Origin: a virus
Virus record (IMG/VR): IMGVR_UViG_3300044612_000719
Location: 33,276-97,275 of that record
Reading direction: 5' to 3' (one strand)
DNA: 64,000 nucleotides
How positions within the stretch are numbered: the first letter of the stretch is position 1; each line of letters starts with the position of its first letter. The notes under the pieces were generated by a model. The model was not told the origin of the DNA. It searched no databases and saw only the letters and a program-made list of their open reading frames with translations. Made by a program: the position numbers and the translations under genes. Positions 16,116 through 24,197 of this stretch are shown one piece after another.

Positions 16116-18029
16116 TTAAACTATTGATTGACGTCTAGAGACGACTGGTGCAGGCAATATAAATGATACCGTAGTGGCGGCTACCACGACACGACGAGCA
16201 CCCACGGAAATCGTAGAGTCTGTCGGCACGTACTCGTCAAACCCTCCCTCAAAGACGTTAATTTCTTCTTCAAAGGCTTCTTTTACTTCGGTTGGTGCTT
16301 CCAAAAGTGCTTCAACAATGGCGGCGGCTTCTTCTCCCGAGAGTTCCCCAGTATCAATAGAAGCAAACACTTCAGTTGCTTGGTCTCCAGTAATGCTTTC
16401 CAAAACTGCGGCGCTAGTAGCAAGTTGGGTTGCTTGGTCACTAGTTACGTCAGTAGCCAAGATGGTGTCCACAACCTCTTGTACCTGTTCCTCAGTAATA
16501 TTGTCGGATTCCAAAATGTTCAAAACCTCATCTAGAACTTCTGCGGTTATTTCAGTAAGTGTGTCTAGGTTCTCAACCACAGCGTCCACAATCTCTTGAA
16601 CTTGTTCTTCAGAGATATTGTCTGAGTTCAGAGCGTCCACAACTTCGGACAAAACCTCTGTGGTTAACTCTTCAATGTTGGTCAATTCCTCAACTACAGC
16701 CGCTACTTCTTCTTCAGTCAATGGCTCTAAATTTGGCTCTAAATTTGGCTCTGGCTCAGTTGTGATTGTGGGTTCTTCCACGGTAATCTCTGGGGGTGCT
16801 TCAGTTGTTATGGTCTCTGGCTCAGTGGTCTCTGGTTCTGGTTCAGTTGTTGTGGTTGTTTCTTCGGGAAGCGTCTCCTCTGGCATGGGTTCCTCTACTA
16901 CTGTCGTTGTGGTGCCTGTCGGTACTTCTACGATCGGTTCAGGTTCGGGTTCAGGCTCAGGAGCGGGAGGAACTGTAGATGTTGTGGTGGTGCTTGTTGG
17001 GGTCACCGTTGTCGTGGTACTTGTTTCTGGGACTGTTGTGGAAGTTGAAGAAGTAGATGTTGTCGTCGTCTGAGGTACGGTACTTGTTGTGGTCGTGGAT
17101 TCCGTGGTCGGCGTCTGCGGCACTGTTGTTGTGGATGTTGTCGTCGTCGTTGTGGAAGTGGTGGAAGAAGTAGTCGTAGTTGGAGTTGGTTCAACTACGG
17201 TTGCGTCAACACTTGCATAAGGCCCATATATACATGAACCGTTGCCTTCTCCAACACAAGGTGCGTTACCAGCAGAAACTTTAAACCTAACTAAACCATA
17301 CCCAGAAGTGTTTGGAAATTGGTAGGCACCAATCGTGTATGAAGTGTTTTCTGCACGAGTCCATACACCCCAGCCACCAGATTCAACACCTTCAGTCACG
17401 TCAAACCATGTAATTGTGTAAATGTACGGCTCAAGATTGCCTGCGTCAGGTGCATCCCAATCAAGGGTTACACTTCCGTTCTCGTTTGCAACAGCAGTAA
17501 GGTTTTCCACAGCGTTGTAGTACGGCTCAACTGTTGTCGTTGTGGTTGGTGGAATTGTTGTAGTTGTTGTAGTTGTGGTACTTGTCGTTGTAGATGTTGT
17601 AGTGCTGGAAGTAGTCGTAGTGCTAGATGTTGTAGTGGTAGAAGGTGCATTTGATGGGGCAATGTTTACGTCAATCACATAGGAAGTTCCATACCATCGG
17701 TTTGGGTCACCACAACAAACACCTGTTCGCAAACGGTAAGTACCAGAATTTAGATTTATTGAGATGTATGAATCAAGCCCGTATTGCGAGTCGTCATTTT
17801 CAGCAAGAACTTGGTTGTTGGAGTCATAGAGCCAAAGCATTGAGTCAATGCCATACTGTTGTGCGTAGGTACGAACCGTGAATGTCTGAGCCTGACTAAG
17901 AGTAAAGAAGTAATCTTCAGCGCCAGTAGTTGTAAAAGAATCCGCATTTGCGGTAGAAACGCCTACTGGAGAAATCCAAGCAAAGAGCGCTACAGGGAAG
18001 TAGATCCAAAAACCTTTACGAAGCCTCAT
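16116..18029 (-). CDS. secreted Thr-rich protein with PPC and FN3 domains
   Basis: About 637 residues from the ATG at 18029, which has a strong AAGGAGG site. Order: basic signal peptide (MRLRKGFWIYFPVALFAWIS...ANADS); a PPC-like beta domain (GAEDYFFTLSQAQTFTVRTY...GTYRLRTGVCCGDPN); a Thr/Ser linker; an FN3 domain; a long Thr/Pro/Glu-rich linker; an acidic region with repeated 'EEVxxVVEELTNIEELT'-like helical units; and a C-terminal hydrophobic segment with a basic end (SRRQSIV). It resembles actinobacterial exported surface proteins more than phage proteins. Possibly captured from a host, or a fibre or surface-display protein. Unusual for a phage. Confidence 0.8.
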   Translation of the reverse strand: MRLRKGFWIYFPVALFAWISPVGVSTANADSFTTTGAEDYFFTLSQAQTFTVRTYAQQYGIDSMLWLYDSNNQVLAENDDSQYGLDSYISINLNSGTYRLRTGVCCGDPNRWYGTSYVIDVNIAPSNAPSTTTTSSTTTTSSTTTSTTTSTTTTTTTTIPPTTTTTVEPYYNAVENLTAVANENGSVTLDWDAPDAGNLEPYIYTITWFDVTEGVESGGWGVWTRAENTSYTIGAYQFPNTSGYGLVRFKVSAGNAPCVGEGNGSCIYGPYASVDATVVEPTPTTTTSSTTSTTTTTTSTTTVPQTPTTESTTTTSTVPQTTTTSTSSTSTTVPETSTTTTVTPTSTTTTSTVPPAPEPEPEPEPIVEVPTGTTTTVVEEPMPEETLPEETTTTTEPEPETTEPETITTEAPPEITVEEPTITTEPEPNLEPNLEPLTEEEVAAVVEELTNIEELTTEVLSEVVDALNSDNISEEQVQEIVDAVVENLDTLTEITAEVLDEVLNILESDNITEEQVQEVVDTILATDVTSDQATQLATSAAVLESITGDQATEVFASIDTGELSGEEAAAIVEALLEAPTEVKEAFEEEINVFEGGFDEYVPTDSTISVGARRVVVAATTVSFILPAPVVSRRQSIV

Positions 18030-18145
18030 GCCCCTCCTTAGACACGAAAGACGGGCCGCCCGCAGGCAACCCGCCTTCGTTGAGTCTCGGTAATACATTG
18101 TACTACATTTTTAACAATGTACTCGTAGAATAGAATAGAAAACAC

Positions 18146-18289
18146 TTAATATACCCCTTCACAGCAGGCGTCTCTGGACCCGCACTCAGGGCAACGGTAG
18201 TGGGCATGTTCTGGGCGCATACGAGCGCCACACCGAACACACTGCTCGCTACAGTCGGTTACTTGAGGACTTGGAGTTTGACTTCCCAT
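18146..18289 (-). CDS. 47-residue zinc-ribbon peptide
   Basis: A small gene with ATG at 18289 and AGGTG just upstream. The peptide contains C-x-x-C (C17-VR-C20) and C-x-x-C (C34-PE-C37) pairs, a typical treble-clef or zinc-ribbon spacing, with two more Cys at the end (ACCEGVY). It overlaps the next small gene by 31 bases in another frame. The paired cysteines make chance unlikely, but no function is known. Confidence 0.55.
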   Translation of the reverse strand: MGSQTPSPQVTDCSEQCVRCGARMRPEHAHYRCPECGSRDACCEGVY

Positions 18290-18417
18290 GCACCTACCCC
18301 TACAGACCGAATGTTTAATAAAACAGACGACTTGTAGCCATGTGCCTTTGCAAGACGCATTGCTTGATCAATGGCATCCTGCATTCCAGGCGTATGAATC
18401 GGATAGGTCACAATCAC
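18259..18417 (-). CDS. 52-residue unknown protein
   Basis: A GTG-start frame encoding VIVTYPIHTPGMQDAIDQAM, then RLAKAHGYKSSVLLNIRSVG and VGAWEVKLQVLK. It looks like an alpha/beta fold: a strand, an amphipathic helix, then two strands ending in alternating hydrophobics. There is no clear ribosome site. It overlaps the zinc-ribbon gene and ends 18 bases before the divergent methyltransferase gene. It could be a leaderless transcript. Plausible but unproven. Confidence 0.45.
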   Translation of the reverse strand: MIVTYPIHTPGMQDAIDQAMRLAKAHGYKSSVLLNIRSVGVGAWEVKLQVLK

Positions 18418-18420
18418 ATG

Positions 18421-18426
18421 TATAGT
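18421..18426 (+). promoter_or_regulatory. candidate -10 element for a leaderless methyltransferase mRNA
   Basis: TATAGT lies 8 bases before the ATG of the methyltransferase, and no Shine-Dalgarno sequence is present. This is the layout of leaderless actinobacterial transcripts, where transcription starts at or next to the ATG. No convincing -35 was seen. Confidence 0.4.
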
Positions 18427-18434
18427 TTACATCA

Positions 18435-19010
18435 ATGAAACTCCTTAACGCAGGGTGCGGAACCCATTACGCAGACGGTTGGGTAAACACTGACGTTTGG
18501 CAGAACCATGAAACACGACCTGATGTACTTCTTAAACCAAATGAGCCTTACCCATTTGAGGACAACACATTTGACGCTGTATTAATGAGTCACGTGTTGG
18601 AACACATTGCATGGGCAGAAGTGCCTGCGTTCCTTAAAGACATGTCACGTGTGGCTAAACCAGGCGCTCCAATGTTAATTGTGTGTCCTGACGCTTACAA
18701 ATCCATCAAGATGTGGCATGAAGGAAGATTACCGTGGTGGCTAGTTGAGGCGGTGTTGGAGCACCAACATATGAAGCCAGAAGATATCGGTGATAACCCA
18801 TGGTGGGATAACGCACCACATCATTGGAATGCTCATGAGAAGCGTGTAGAAACTTTACTTAGAGATCTTAAATTTGTAGATATAGAAAACATCATCAACG
18901 AAATGCCTAAAGGTGATTCATGGGTGGATAAGTACATACCTGAGTTGACTTGGCATACTATCGGTGTTGACGAATGGCAATTGGCTTTTAGGTTTAAAAA
19001 CATTATTTAA
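18435..19010 (+). CDS. SAM-dependent methyltransferase (class I)
   Basis: 191 residues. Motif I is 'LLNAGCGTHYADGWVNTDVW' (SAM-binding Gly-rich loop), followed by 'FEDNTFDAVLMSHVLEHI' (the D...SHVLEH signature of the Methyltransf_11 family) and 'MSRVAKPGAPMLIVCPD'. The target is not evident; phage relatives act on DNA, RNA, proteins or glycans. It is the only plus-strand gene in the left 26 kb, convergent with the next gene (8-base overlap), and appears to be expressed from its own promoter, possibly leaderless. Confidence 0.85.
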   Translation: MKLLNAGCGTHYADGWVNTDVWQNHETRPDVLLKPNEPYPFEDNTFDAVLMSHVLEHIAWAEVPAFLKDMSRVAKPGAPMLIVCPDAYKSIKMWHEGRLPWWLVEAVLEHQHMKPEDIGDNPWWDNAPHHWNAHEKRVETLLRDLKFVDIENIINEMPKGDSWVDKYIPELTWHTIGVDEWQLAFRFKNII

Positions 19011-19611
19011 TCCAAATACCTATACGTTCTGCCTCTGCACCGTCGTCACTGACAAAAGTGTAACCCTCTGGCATTGGATCTGCTTCGTCAAACCATACGG
19101 GAATCATACAAGTGTTCCCGTAAACAAAATCAGGGTTACCTCTTAAATGCACTTCTATGAGGTTGCCGTCAATAAACTCACAATTTATAGTTTTGTATCT
19201 ATTAACTAAGTGTTTTAAGAAACTAGGTAGCGGGTAAGTCTTATCAACCTTCTCCCAATAAACAAATCTGCTGTATGGATGTTCTGCATGTTTGACACCA
19301 ACTACAGATAACACTGGTTTGCCTAACTCGTAATCAATGCTTAGATGCTCGCCTGTAAAGATCTCACACCAAAACTCACCTGGATGTAGGTGGTTTGTGT
19401 TGTGAATAAGATGCTCAACACGTGCTTTAGTCCCCATGCCATTGATATTCATGACTGGTTTAACGAAATAATCGTTAGGAGTTGGGACTGTTACGCCCGT
19501 GGGACCACACAGGTGTCCAGCACGTCTTGCAACGATTAATTTATCAAAGACCCATAAGTCTTCGTCAGATGTATTCCCAACCCACGCAATAGCGTCTGGG
19601 GATGGGCGCAT
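19003..19611 (-). CDS. conserved phage protein, possibly ATP-grasp-like
   Basis: About 202 residues from the ATG at 19611. Notable conserved-looking stretches are 'DLWVFDKLIVARRAGHLCGP', 'DYFVKPVMNINGMGTKARVE', 'HPGEFWCEIFTGEHLSIDYE' and 'GNPDFVYGNTCMIPVWFDE'. The order Lys-containing strand, Gly-rich loop (NGMGTKA), acidic strand (EFWCEIFTGEHLSIDYE) and late Asn/Asp resembles ATP-grasp ligases, but I cannot confirm it. Proteins of this appearance occur in aquatic myoviruses. The true start could be 15 codons further upstream, inside the next gene. Confidence 0.7.
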   Translation of the reverse strand: MRPSPDAIAWVGNTSDEDLWVFDKLIVARRAGHLCGPTGVTVPTPNDYFVKPVMNINGMGTKARVEHLIHNTNHLHPGEFWCEIFTGEHLSIDYELGKPVLSVVGVKHAEHPYSRFVYWEKVDKTYPLPSFLKHLVNRYKTINCEFIDGNLIEVHLRGNPDFVYGNTCMIPVWFDEADPMPEGYTFVSDDGAEAERIGIWIK

Positions 19612-19612
19612 A

Positions 19613-19894
19613 CTATTCTTCGTCGTCAGGGATTCCGTTGCCGTCTTTGTCCTCACCGTTACGTCCTGTGGAGATCATAAGACCTGCCAACGTACCAGTG
19701 ATAAAAGTTGCAACAGAAGAAAGCACACCAAAGAACATCTTGTCGTTTTCGGCTTGAGCACCAATCGGCTGTGTCACGAATACGAGTGCGTAGAGAATGA
19801 AGCAGGTGGTGATCAACAAAACTGCACCGAGCATGCAACCAATGACAAACTTAAGACGGGCGTCTAGTTCTGCTGGGGTAAGGCGCTTTTTCAT
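19613..19894 (-). CDS. two-helix membrane protein, holin-like
   Basis: 93 residues. A charged N-terminus (MKKRLTPAELDARLK) is followed by one hydrophobic helix (FVIGCMLGAVLLITTCFILYALVFV), a polar loop (TQPIGAQAENDK), a second helix (MFFGVLSSVATFITGTLAGLMIS) and an acidic tail (GEDKDGNGIPDDEE). The topology fits a class II holin or a phage inner-membrane protein. Its ATG overlaps the lipoprotein stop. It is a second holin candidate besides 15921-16094. Confidence 0.7.
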   Translation of the reverse strand: MKKRLTPAELDARLKFVIGCMLGAVLLITTCFILYALVFVTQPIGAQAENDKMFFGVLSSVATFITGTLAGLMISTGRNGEDKDGNGIPDDEE

Positions 19895-20115
19895 GGGGCA
19901 ACTGTCTCCTCGGTAGGAACGGTGTCAATAAATAAAGATCCTGTGAGTGGATCAAATCCGAGCAATACGTCTGGGCATGCTCCGTCTACTTCACATGCTG
20001 GTCTTTGGCATTGTGGGGCTTCCCAGTTTGCAGGATCTTGGCATTCGTAGCGGTAACCGCCGTCGTAACCACAACCCGCAAGCAAAACAGCAGAGATGAA
20101 AAGTAGTTTCTTCAT
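19891..20115 (-). CDS. small lipoprotein
   Basis: 74 residues with a clear lipoprotein signal: MKKLLFISAVLLAGCGYDGG, lipobox LLAG-C. The mature part is Cys-rich (CQDPANWEAPQCQRPACEV...CPD) and ends in a Thr/Val/Pro tail. Similar small lipoproteins ('CGYDGxYRYxCQDPxNW') are known from aquatic phages next to holin-like proteins. A spanin-like or superinfection-exclusion role would fit an envelope lipoprotein, but neither is shown. Confidence 0.75.
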   Translation of the reverse strand: MKKLLFISAVLLAGCGYDGGYRYECQDPANWEAPQCQRPACEVDGACPDVLLGFDPLTGSLFIDTVPTEETVAP

Positions 20116-20132
20116 CTACCGATTATAGATGA

Positions 20133-20330
20133 TTAGACCTTAGAGCGCCTTTTGAAGTCTTGGTGCATGAGGTAACCACGGTGGTCACGGTACTTTTCTT
20201 CATAGGTAGGAGCAACGTGCTCGTCTACAGTGCGCATCAGATGGCGGTGGAAAGAGCGGATAGCAAGAAGAATGGCGGTGGCGATAATAAAAGTAGTCAT
20301 AAGGGGTTTAAGTATAACCGATTTAGTCAT
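20133..20330 (-). CDS. small membrane-anchored protein
   Basis: 65 residues. The ATG at 20330 has GGAGG 8 bases upstream, better than an internal Met. One N-terminal transmembrane segment (LMTTFIIATAILLAIRSF) is followed by a charged, His-rich cytoplasmic region (HRHLMRTVDEHVAPTYEEKYRDHRGYLMHQDFKRR). Part of the envelope-protein group with the lipoprotein and holin-like genes. Function unknown. Confidence 0.65.
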   Translation of the reverse strand: MTKSVILKPLMTTFIIATAILLAIRSFHRHLMRTVDEHVAPTYEEKYRDHRGYLMHQDFKRRSKV

Positions 20331-20333
20331 AAT

Positions 20334-20507
20334 TCATCCTCCATTGGAATAAAAGCCACGACCGACCAGATTAACTGCTGGGGAGAAGTAGACAGGGCGT
20401 AACTGCTCACCGCAGTCTGGACAGTTGATTACTTTTTGTTCGTCATAGATACTGCGGGTTTCTTCATGACGGTGGTCATTCCCGCACTTGTAAGCATATG
20501 TTGGCAT
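20334..20507 (-). CDS. FmdB-type zinc-ribbon protein, 57 residues
   Basis: A short gene beginning MPTYAYKCGNDHRHEETRSI, with C8 and a second pair CPDC at residues 29-32. 'MPTYxYxCxxxHxfE' is the hallmark of the FmdB/CxxC zinc-ribbon family, though here the first knuckle has one Cys and His residues. The tail contains 'FSPAVNLVGRGFYSNGG', also typical of that family. Role unknown; small nucleic-acid-binding or regulatory proteins of this type are common in actinophages. Stop lies 4 bases before the next gene. Confidence 0.72.
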   Translation of the reverse strand: MPTYAYKCGNDHRHEETRSIYDEQKVINCPDCGEQLRPVYFSPAVNLVGRGFYSNGG

Positions 20508-20516
20508 GACAGTAGT

Positions 20517-20972
20517 CTAGCGCTTGTAGCGGGCGCCTTGCTTACCAAGGTTTACACGTCCTAAATTTTCAGATACATCTTCACCAGTATCAAGATCAGT
20601 CATAGATCCTGGGCGAATCTTTAGAGGGTTACCACCACGAAGGTTAGGACCAACAGTTCCTCTAACAAAAGTGTTACGTGTCTTTGCTTTTGTTGGATTT
20701 TCTAGATGTTTTTTAAGTTCCCTAGCGTCTACTGCCATACTGGCGTTTTCTAATGAAATGTTTTTACTGTGCCCAATAAGGAGTCGGGAGTTATCAAGAA
20801 CGCTGTAGATAGGTTCACCTAAGGCTTTAGTAGCAGGGGTGTGCATATGGACGTTGACAGGTGTGCCCCTTAGACCAACCATGGATTCAGGACTGATAAT
20901 GCGAACAGGTGTTCCACGAACAATGTGCTCTTCAGAAAACTGAATGCCATTAAGGTCACGTCTACTAGCCAT
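20517..20972 (-). CDS. unknown protein with N-terminal LxxxQF tag
   Basis: 151 residues starting MASRRDLNGIQFSEEH. The first 12 residues carry the L-N-G-I-Q-F tag shared with six neighbours. The rest is basic and beta-rich with 'IISPESMVGLRGTPVNVHMH' and 'GNPLKIRPGSMTDLDTGEDV'. No catalytic motif recognised. It is the last gene (transcription order) of the tagged cluster; its ATG overlaps the stop of 20972-21814. Confidence 0.7.
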   Translation of the reverse strand: MASRRDLNGIQFSEEHIVRGTPVRIISPESMVGLRGTPVNVHMHTPATKALGEPIYSVLDNSRLLIGHSKNISLENASMAVDARELKKHLENPTKAKTRNTFVRGTVGPNLRGGNPLKIRPGSMTDLDTGEDVSENLGRVNLGKQGARYKR

Positions 20973-21814
20973 TAGTCAATCCCTGGAAGTTTCATTTGCT
21001 CGCCTTGCATGGCAGGGCGCTTTTCACGTTTATTTAATCCAGCAAGTCTATAGGCTGTTTGCCTACCTTCAGCAATTGTTTGAGGTGACAAACGTTCAGC
21101 GTTACTAAAGTCAAGGTGTTCTGGACGATGAGCCATACTCCATTTAGTGTCGTCAGGGCGCATTAGTGTTTGCCTACCTGACTCATTATTTACGGCTCCC
21201 TTAATAACTCCCTTTTCTATTCCTTTACGAGCCAACCTACTGCTGTATTGCGTCATACTTCCAGGGCTGTGAAACTCTGCATCAGGGTGGTCATTCATAG
21301 CGATACCTATAAGGGTAGGTAAAGAACCACGCAATGTAGGGTGCATAAAAGCATTTTCAAATTGAACTTTACGTGGTTTGCTGGTAAACAACTCTGTAGG
21401 TACAGGTATGTCTTTGCGAGTTTCCGCAGGGGCATTGTGGTCTAATGCCGCACGTAGTTTCTTTGTACGCTCAGGATCACGTGTTGCGATCATGTCACTT
21501 GTTGCTTTTTGATTTTTGTCCCACATGTAATGCTGGCTAATGCCAGTGTCTAAAGTCTGTTGGGCGTGTGGGTAACGAGGGTCGTGCGTGTTTGCTTTTA
21601 ATCTTTCCATGTTTTCTGGATCAAAATCAAAGTTAACAATAGTTTCAGCAGGTTCTATTGTTTCCACTGCAATGTGTCCATAAGGTACGTGTGTTGGAGG
21701 TTTTTGACTCAGTTCATCAAACTGGTTACCGTGAACCAACTTATCCCCGACAATAGAATACTTAGTGTTTCTACCACCGTACCAGTGACTATCTTTCTTA
21801 TAAAACTTAGCCAT
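20972..21814 (-). CDS. unknown protein, paralogue of 25000-25659, LPG tail
   Basis: 280 residues. A core near residues 140-215 ('ELFTSKPRKVQFENAFMHPT', 'IAMNDHPDAEFHSPGSMTQY', 'SSRLARKGIEKGVIKG') aligns by eye with 'ELFTHRPEELHVNLMYADK', 'LAKLDHPNAQVVAPDSLSNF', 'SSKLAKNAHERGLLK' of 25000-25659. The start (MAKFYKKDSHWYGG) resembles that protein's MARYFKNPNKGYGDG. The C-terminus MKLPGID matches the LPG tails of two neighbours. No known domain recognised. Confidence 0.72.
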   Translation of the reverse strand: MAKFYKKDSHWYGGRNTKYSIVGDKLVHGNQFDELSQKPPTHVPYGHIAVETIEPAETIVNFDFDPENMERLKANTHDPRYPHAQQTLDTGISQHYMWDKNQKATSDMIATRDPERTKKLRAALDHNAPAETRKDIPVPTELFTSKPRKVQFENAFMHPTLRGSLPTLIGIAMNDHPDAEFHSPGSMTQYSSRLARKGIEKGVIKGAVNNESGRQTLMRPDDTKWSMAHRPEHLDFSNAERLSPQTIAEGRQTAYRLAGLNKREKRPAMQGEQMKLPGID

Positions 21815-23505
21815 TAAACTTCAAAACCTGGTAACTGTAGTTGTTCACTTTTAGAAGCAGTTTTAGCATTAACACGGTCTTGGTAGAATTGACGTGCTTC
21901 CCTACCTGCTGTTCTTAAACTCTTATTTGGGTTGCTATCAATAGCATTACGAACGTGCTCATGGGCGTCGTATAAGTGACCCAACATTAGTTTATTAGCA
22001 AGGTCTCGGGTTGGTCGGGTTTCATCTGCTGTGGAATGACGCATAACTAATTGCTTGCGTGTAGGTGTTTCTCTAAACACTTTAGGATCAGCAACAGCGC
22101 TTGCGTGGGCACGCACTGCCGAGTACACAGCCCTTTCAGTATTAGTAGTCCAACGACGGTGTCCTGTAGTGTATCCAGAACTGGCGTGTAGATCACCTAC
22201 ATCACCAGTTTCAAACATTCTTTGTGAATACTTGTTGTTATCATCTGCACTACCCCATAGATCCCTATGAGCATCAGCAATACCTTCTGATACAGGGTCT
22301 GCCCCACCTTTGTCGTAAATGTCAAAACGATGCTTATTATCCATTTTGTGACCCATCTCATGGATGATGGTAGAGCGAGACACACTTGGATTTGTTTTTG
22401 TCACAATGGTTTTACCACGAACTGTTTTTTCAACAGGGGTTCCCCCAGTTACTTCACTTCGTGTATGCCATGTTTTTTCTGACCACCTGTTTGCACCATA
22501 CCCATATACACCAGCGTATGGTTCTACAGCAACATTTGGGTTTTTCTTTTTAATGTCAGAACCTGTTCCAGAAAATGCATTTATTTGATAACCCTTTTCA
22601 ACAAAGTCTTCTGCTTTAATATTTTGAGCATTTACTTGTTTGTTTCCACCAATCATGTTTGGTGCTTTAGGAATCTTCTTTTCAATTTCTCCGACTGTGT
22701 TGTATCTTGAATAAGAGCGAGTGCCTGGTTTGTCTTTTTGCGTCCATTGACGACCTTCAGGGGTAGTGACAACTGCACCAGCCCTTAATGCATCGTTAAT
22801 TGGCAGGCCCATGCGGTGAGATTGTTCATCACCTAAATCTTTACTTAATTGTTGAATAAACTTAGGATTGTTTATCGGTGTCTTGTCGCCACCTGTTATC
22901 ACTGTACGGGTAGTGTCAGGTTCTTTGGAATAGGTTTTTTCGTAGTTTAATGGTTGACGAATAACATCAATTCTTCCAGAAGTAACCCCTTCAAGACTCG
23001 CTCCTGGGAATGTATTGTCAATGTGCCCTGCATGTCTTACGTCCTCAACAGCCACTGCTAACGCTGGCTGTTTGTTTGCAAACTCTGAATTAATCATGTG
23101 GGTAGACATTTGAGAGGTATCTACGGCGTGGGTGTAGGCATTACGTGAATCTTCGGCAGTTTTCTTGCTCAAAGGTTTTCCAGTCAAATTCCTAGTACGA
23201 GCCACACCAGCATTTTTACGGTAGGTCTCAAGATCAGACATTCCTAGACCTTTTTGAATTGCTTCAATGCGCTTTTCATGAGGGATCAACGGGTCATTGC
23301 GTCTACCCGTACCTGTTTCAGGACTGAACAACATTCCTTGTGCGTTAACAGTTCTTGCTTGAGCACGTGCCGCAATACCTGAAGTTTGTTCTATTTCGTA
23401 CTTATGTTTACCTTCAGCAAAACCATGAGGGTTAAGCAAAGACGCATGAGTCTCACCTTGGTCATCATGCCAGTAGGTGTTTTCAAACTGTCGTCCAAGA
23501 GCCAT
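21814..23505 (-). CDS. putative zinc metallopeptidase (HEMGH), tagged at both ends
   Basis: 563 residues. 'STIIHEMGHKMD' at about 379-389 is a HExxH zinc-binding helix (H382, E383, H386). 'SEGIADAHRD' about 20 residues later offers Glu407 as a third ligand, as in gluzincins. A long N-terminal region of unknown fold precedes it and a helical Arg/His-rich region follows. The N-terminus reads MALGRQFENT, carrying the L-x-x-Q-F tag, and the C-terminus QLQLPGFEV carries the LPG tail. Possibly a protein delivered with the virion that attacks a host or capsid protein. Activity inferred from motif only. Confidence 0.75.
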   Translation of the reverse strand: MALGRQFENTYWHDDQGETHASLLNPHGFAEGKHKYEIEQTSGIAARAQARTVNAQGMLFSPETGTGRRNDPLIPHEKRIEAIQKGLGMSDLETYRKNAGVARTRNLTGKPLSKKTAEDSRNAYTHAVDTSQMSTHMINSEFANKQPALAVAVEDVRHAGHIDNTFPGASLEGVTSGRIDVIRQPLNYEKTYSKEPDTTRTVITGGDKTPINNPKFIQQLSKDLGDEQSHRMGLPINDALRAGAVVTTPEGRQWTQKDKPGTRSYSRYNTVGEIEKKIPKAPNMIGGNKQVNAQNIKAEDFVEKGYQINAFSGTGSDIKKKNPNVAVEPYAGVYGYGANRWSEKTWHTRSEVTGGTPVEKTVRGKTIVTKTNPSVSRSTIIHEMGHKMDNKHRFDIYDKGGADPVSEGIADAHRDLWGSADDNNKYSQRMFETGDVGDLHASSGYTTGHRRWTTNTERAVYSAVRAHASAVADPKVFRETPTRKQLVMRHSTADETRPTRDLANKLMLGHLYDAHEHVRNAIDSNPNKSLRTAGREARQFYQDRVNAKTASKSEQLQLPGFEV

Positions 23506-23514
23506 ACACTTAGT

Positions 23515-24156
23515 TTAGTTGATATGAACGCTTCCCGAGAACGACACACCTTCTAAATTAAAATTCACAAAAGGGTTTAGAGAGTACACAGTGCAACCAA
23601 ACTTTTCTGCTAACCATCGCTTTAGCATGATTAATTGAGTGTTGTACAACTCCCAAGGGTTATCACCAGGGACATAAGCGCCAAAACGATCTCTACCGTT
23701 CAACTTGCCACAGTCGGCACCAACCAACACAATGTGTTTAGCGCCCATGTAGGCGGCTAAGTGCATCGCACCATGAATACTGGAGGCACCAATGACCAAC
23801 CCATCTGTTGGAGCGTCCTTACCATAGGGGTCAAAACTCGCTCCAGGCTGTCCTGTCTCCGTTTCAAACAGCACAACGTTATCGGGAACGTCTCCGACCC
23901 ACTCTTCAGCGTTCCCATGCTGTTTTTTAGGCGTAAAAACGTAATTTGAACACTCTGACATCTCTAATGAGTCGGCGTGATAGTGCGAAAACGTGTAGTA
24001 GTTCAATAAATTAAACGTTTTGCCAACAAAATTGACCCCAACACACACTTTGTCATCAAAAAATGACGGTGTTAAGAAATCTAAAGAGCCACCAGAGCCT
24101 AAAACCCAGACAGTTTCACCTTTGTACAGGTCTTTGAAGGTTTCTAACGCTGGCAT
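23515..24156 (-). CDS. MptE/DUF115-like protein
   Basis: 213 residues. 'GETVWVLGSGGSLDFLTPSF' near the N-terminus and 'GASSIHGAMHLAAYMGAKHI' with 'VLVGADCGKLNGRDRFGAYV' form the bipartite nucleotide-binding pattern of 6-hydroxymethylpterin pyrophosphokinase MptE-like and related sugar-transfer proteins. In phages such genes are often linked to glycan modification. It lacks the tags of its neighbours. A GGCTA/TAGCC hairpin lies directly between an AAAGGGG site and the ATG. Confidence 0.72.
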   Translation of the reverse strand: MPALETFKDLYKGETVWVLGSGGSLDFLTPSFFDDKVCVGVNFVGKTFNLLNYYTFSHYHADSLEMSECSNYVFTPKKQHGNAEEWVGDVPDNVVLFETETGQPGASFDPYGKDAPTDGLVIGASSIHGAMHLAAYMGAKHIVLVGADCGKLNGRDRFGAYVPGDNPWELYNTQLIMLKRWLAEKFGCTVYSLNPFVNFNLEGVSFSGSVHIN

Positions 24157-24197
24157 GGCTAGAGATTAGCCCCTTTCACCGAAAAATTGTACAAAAG

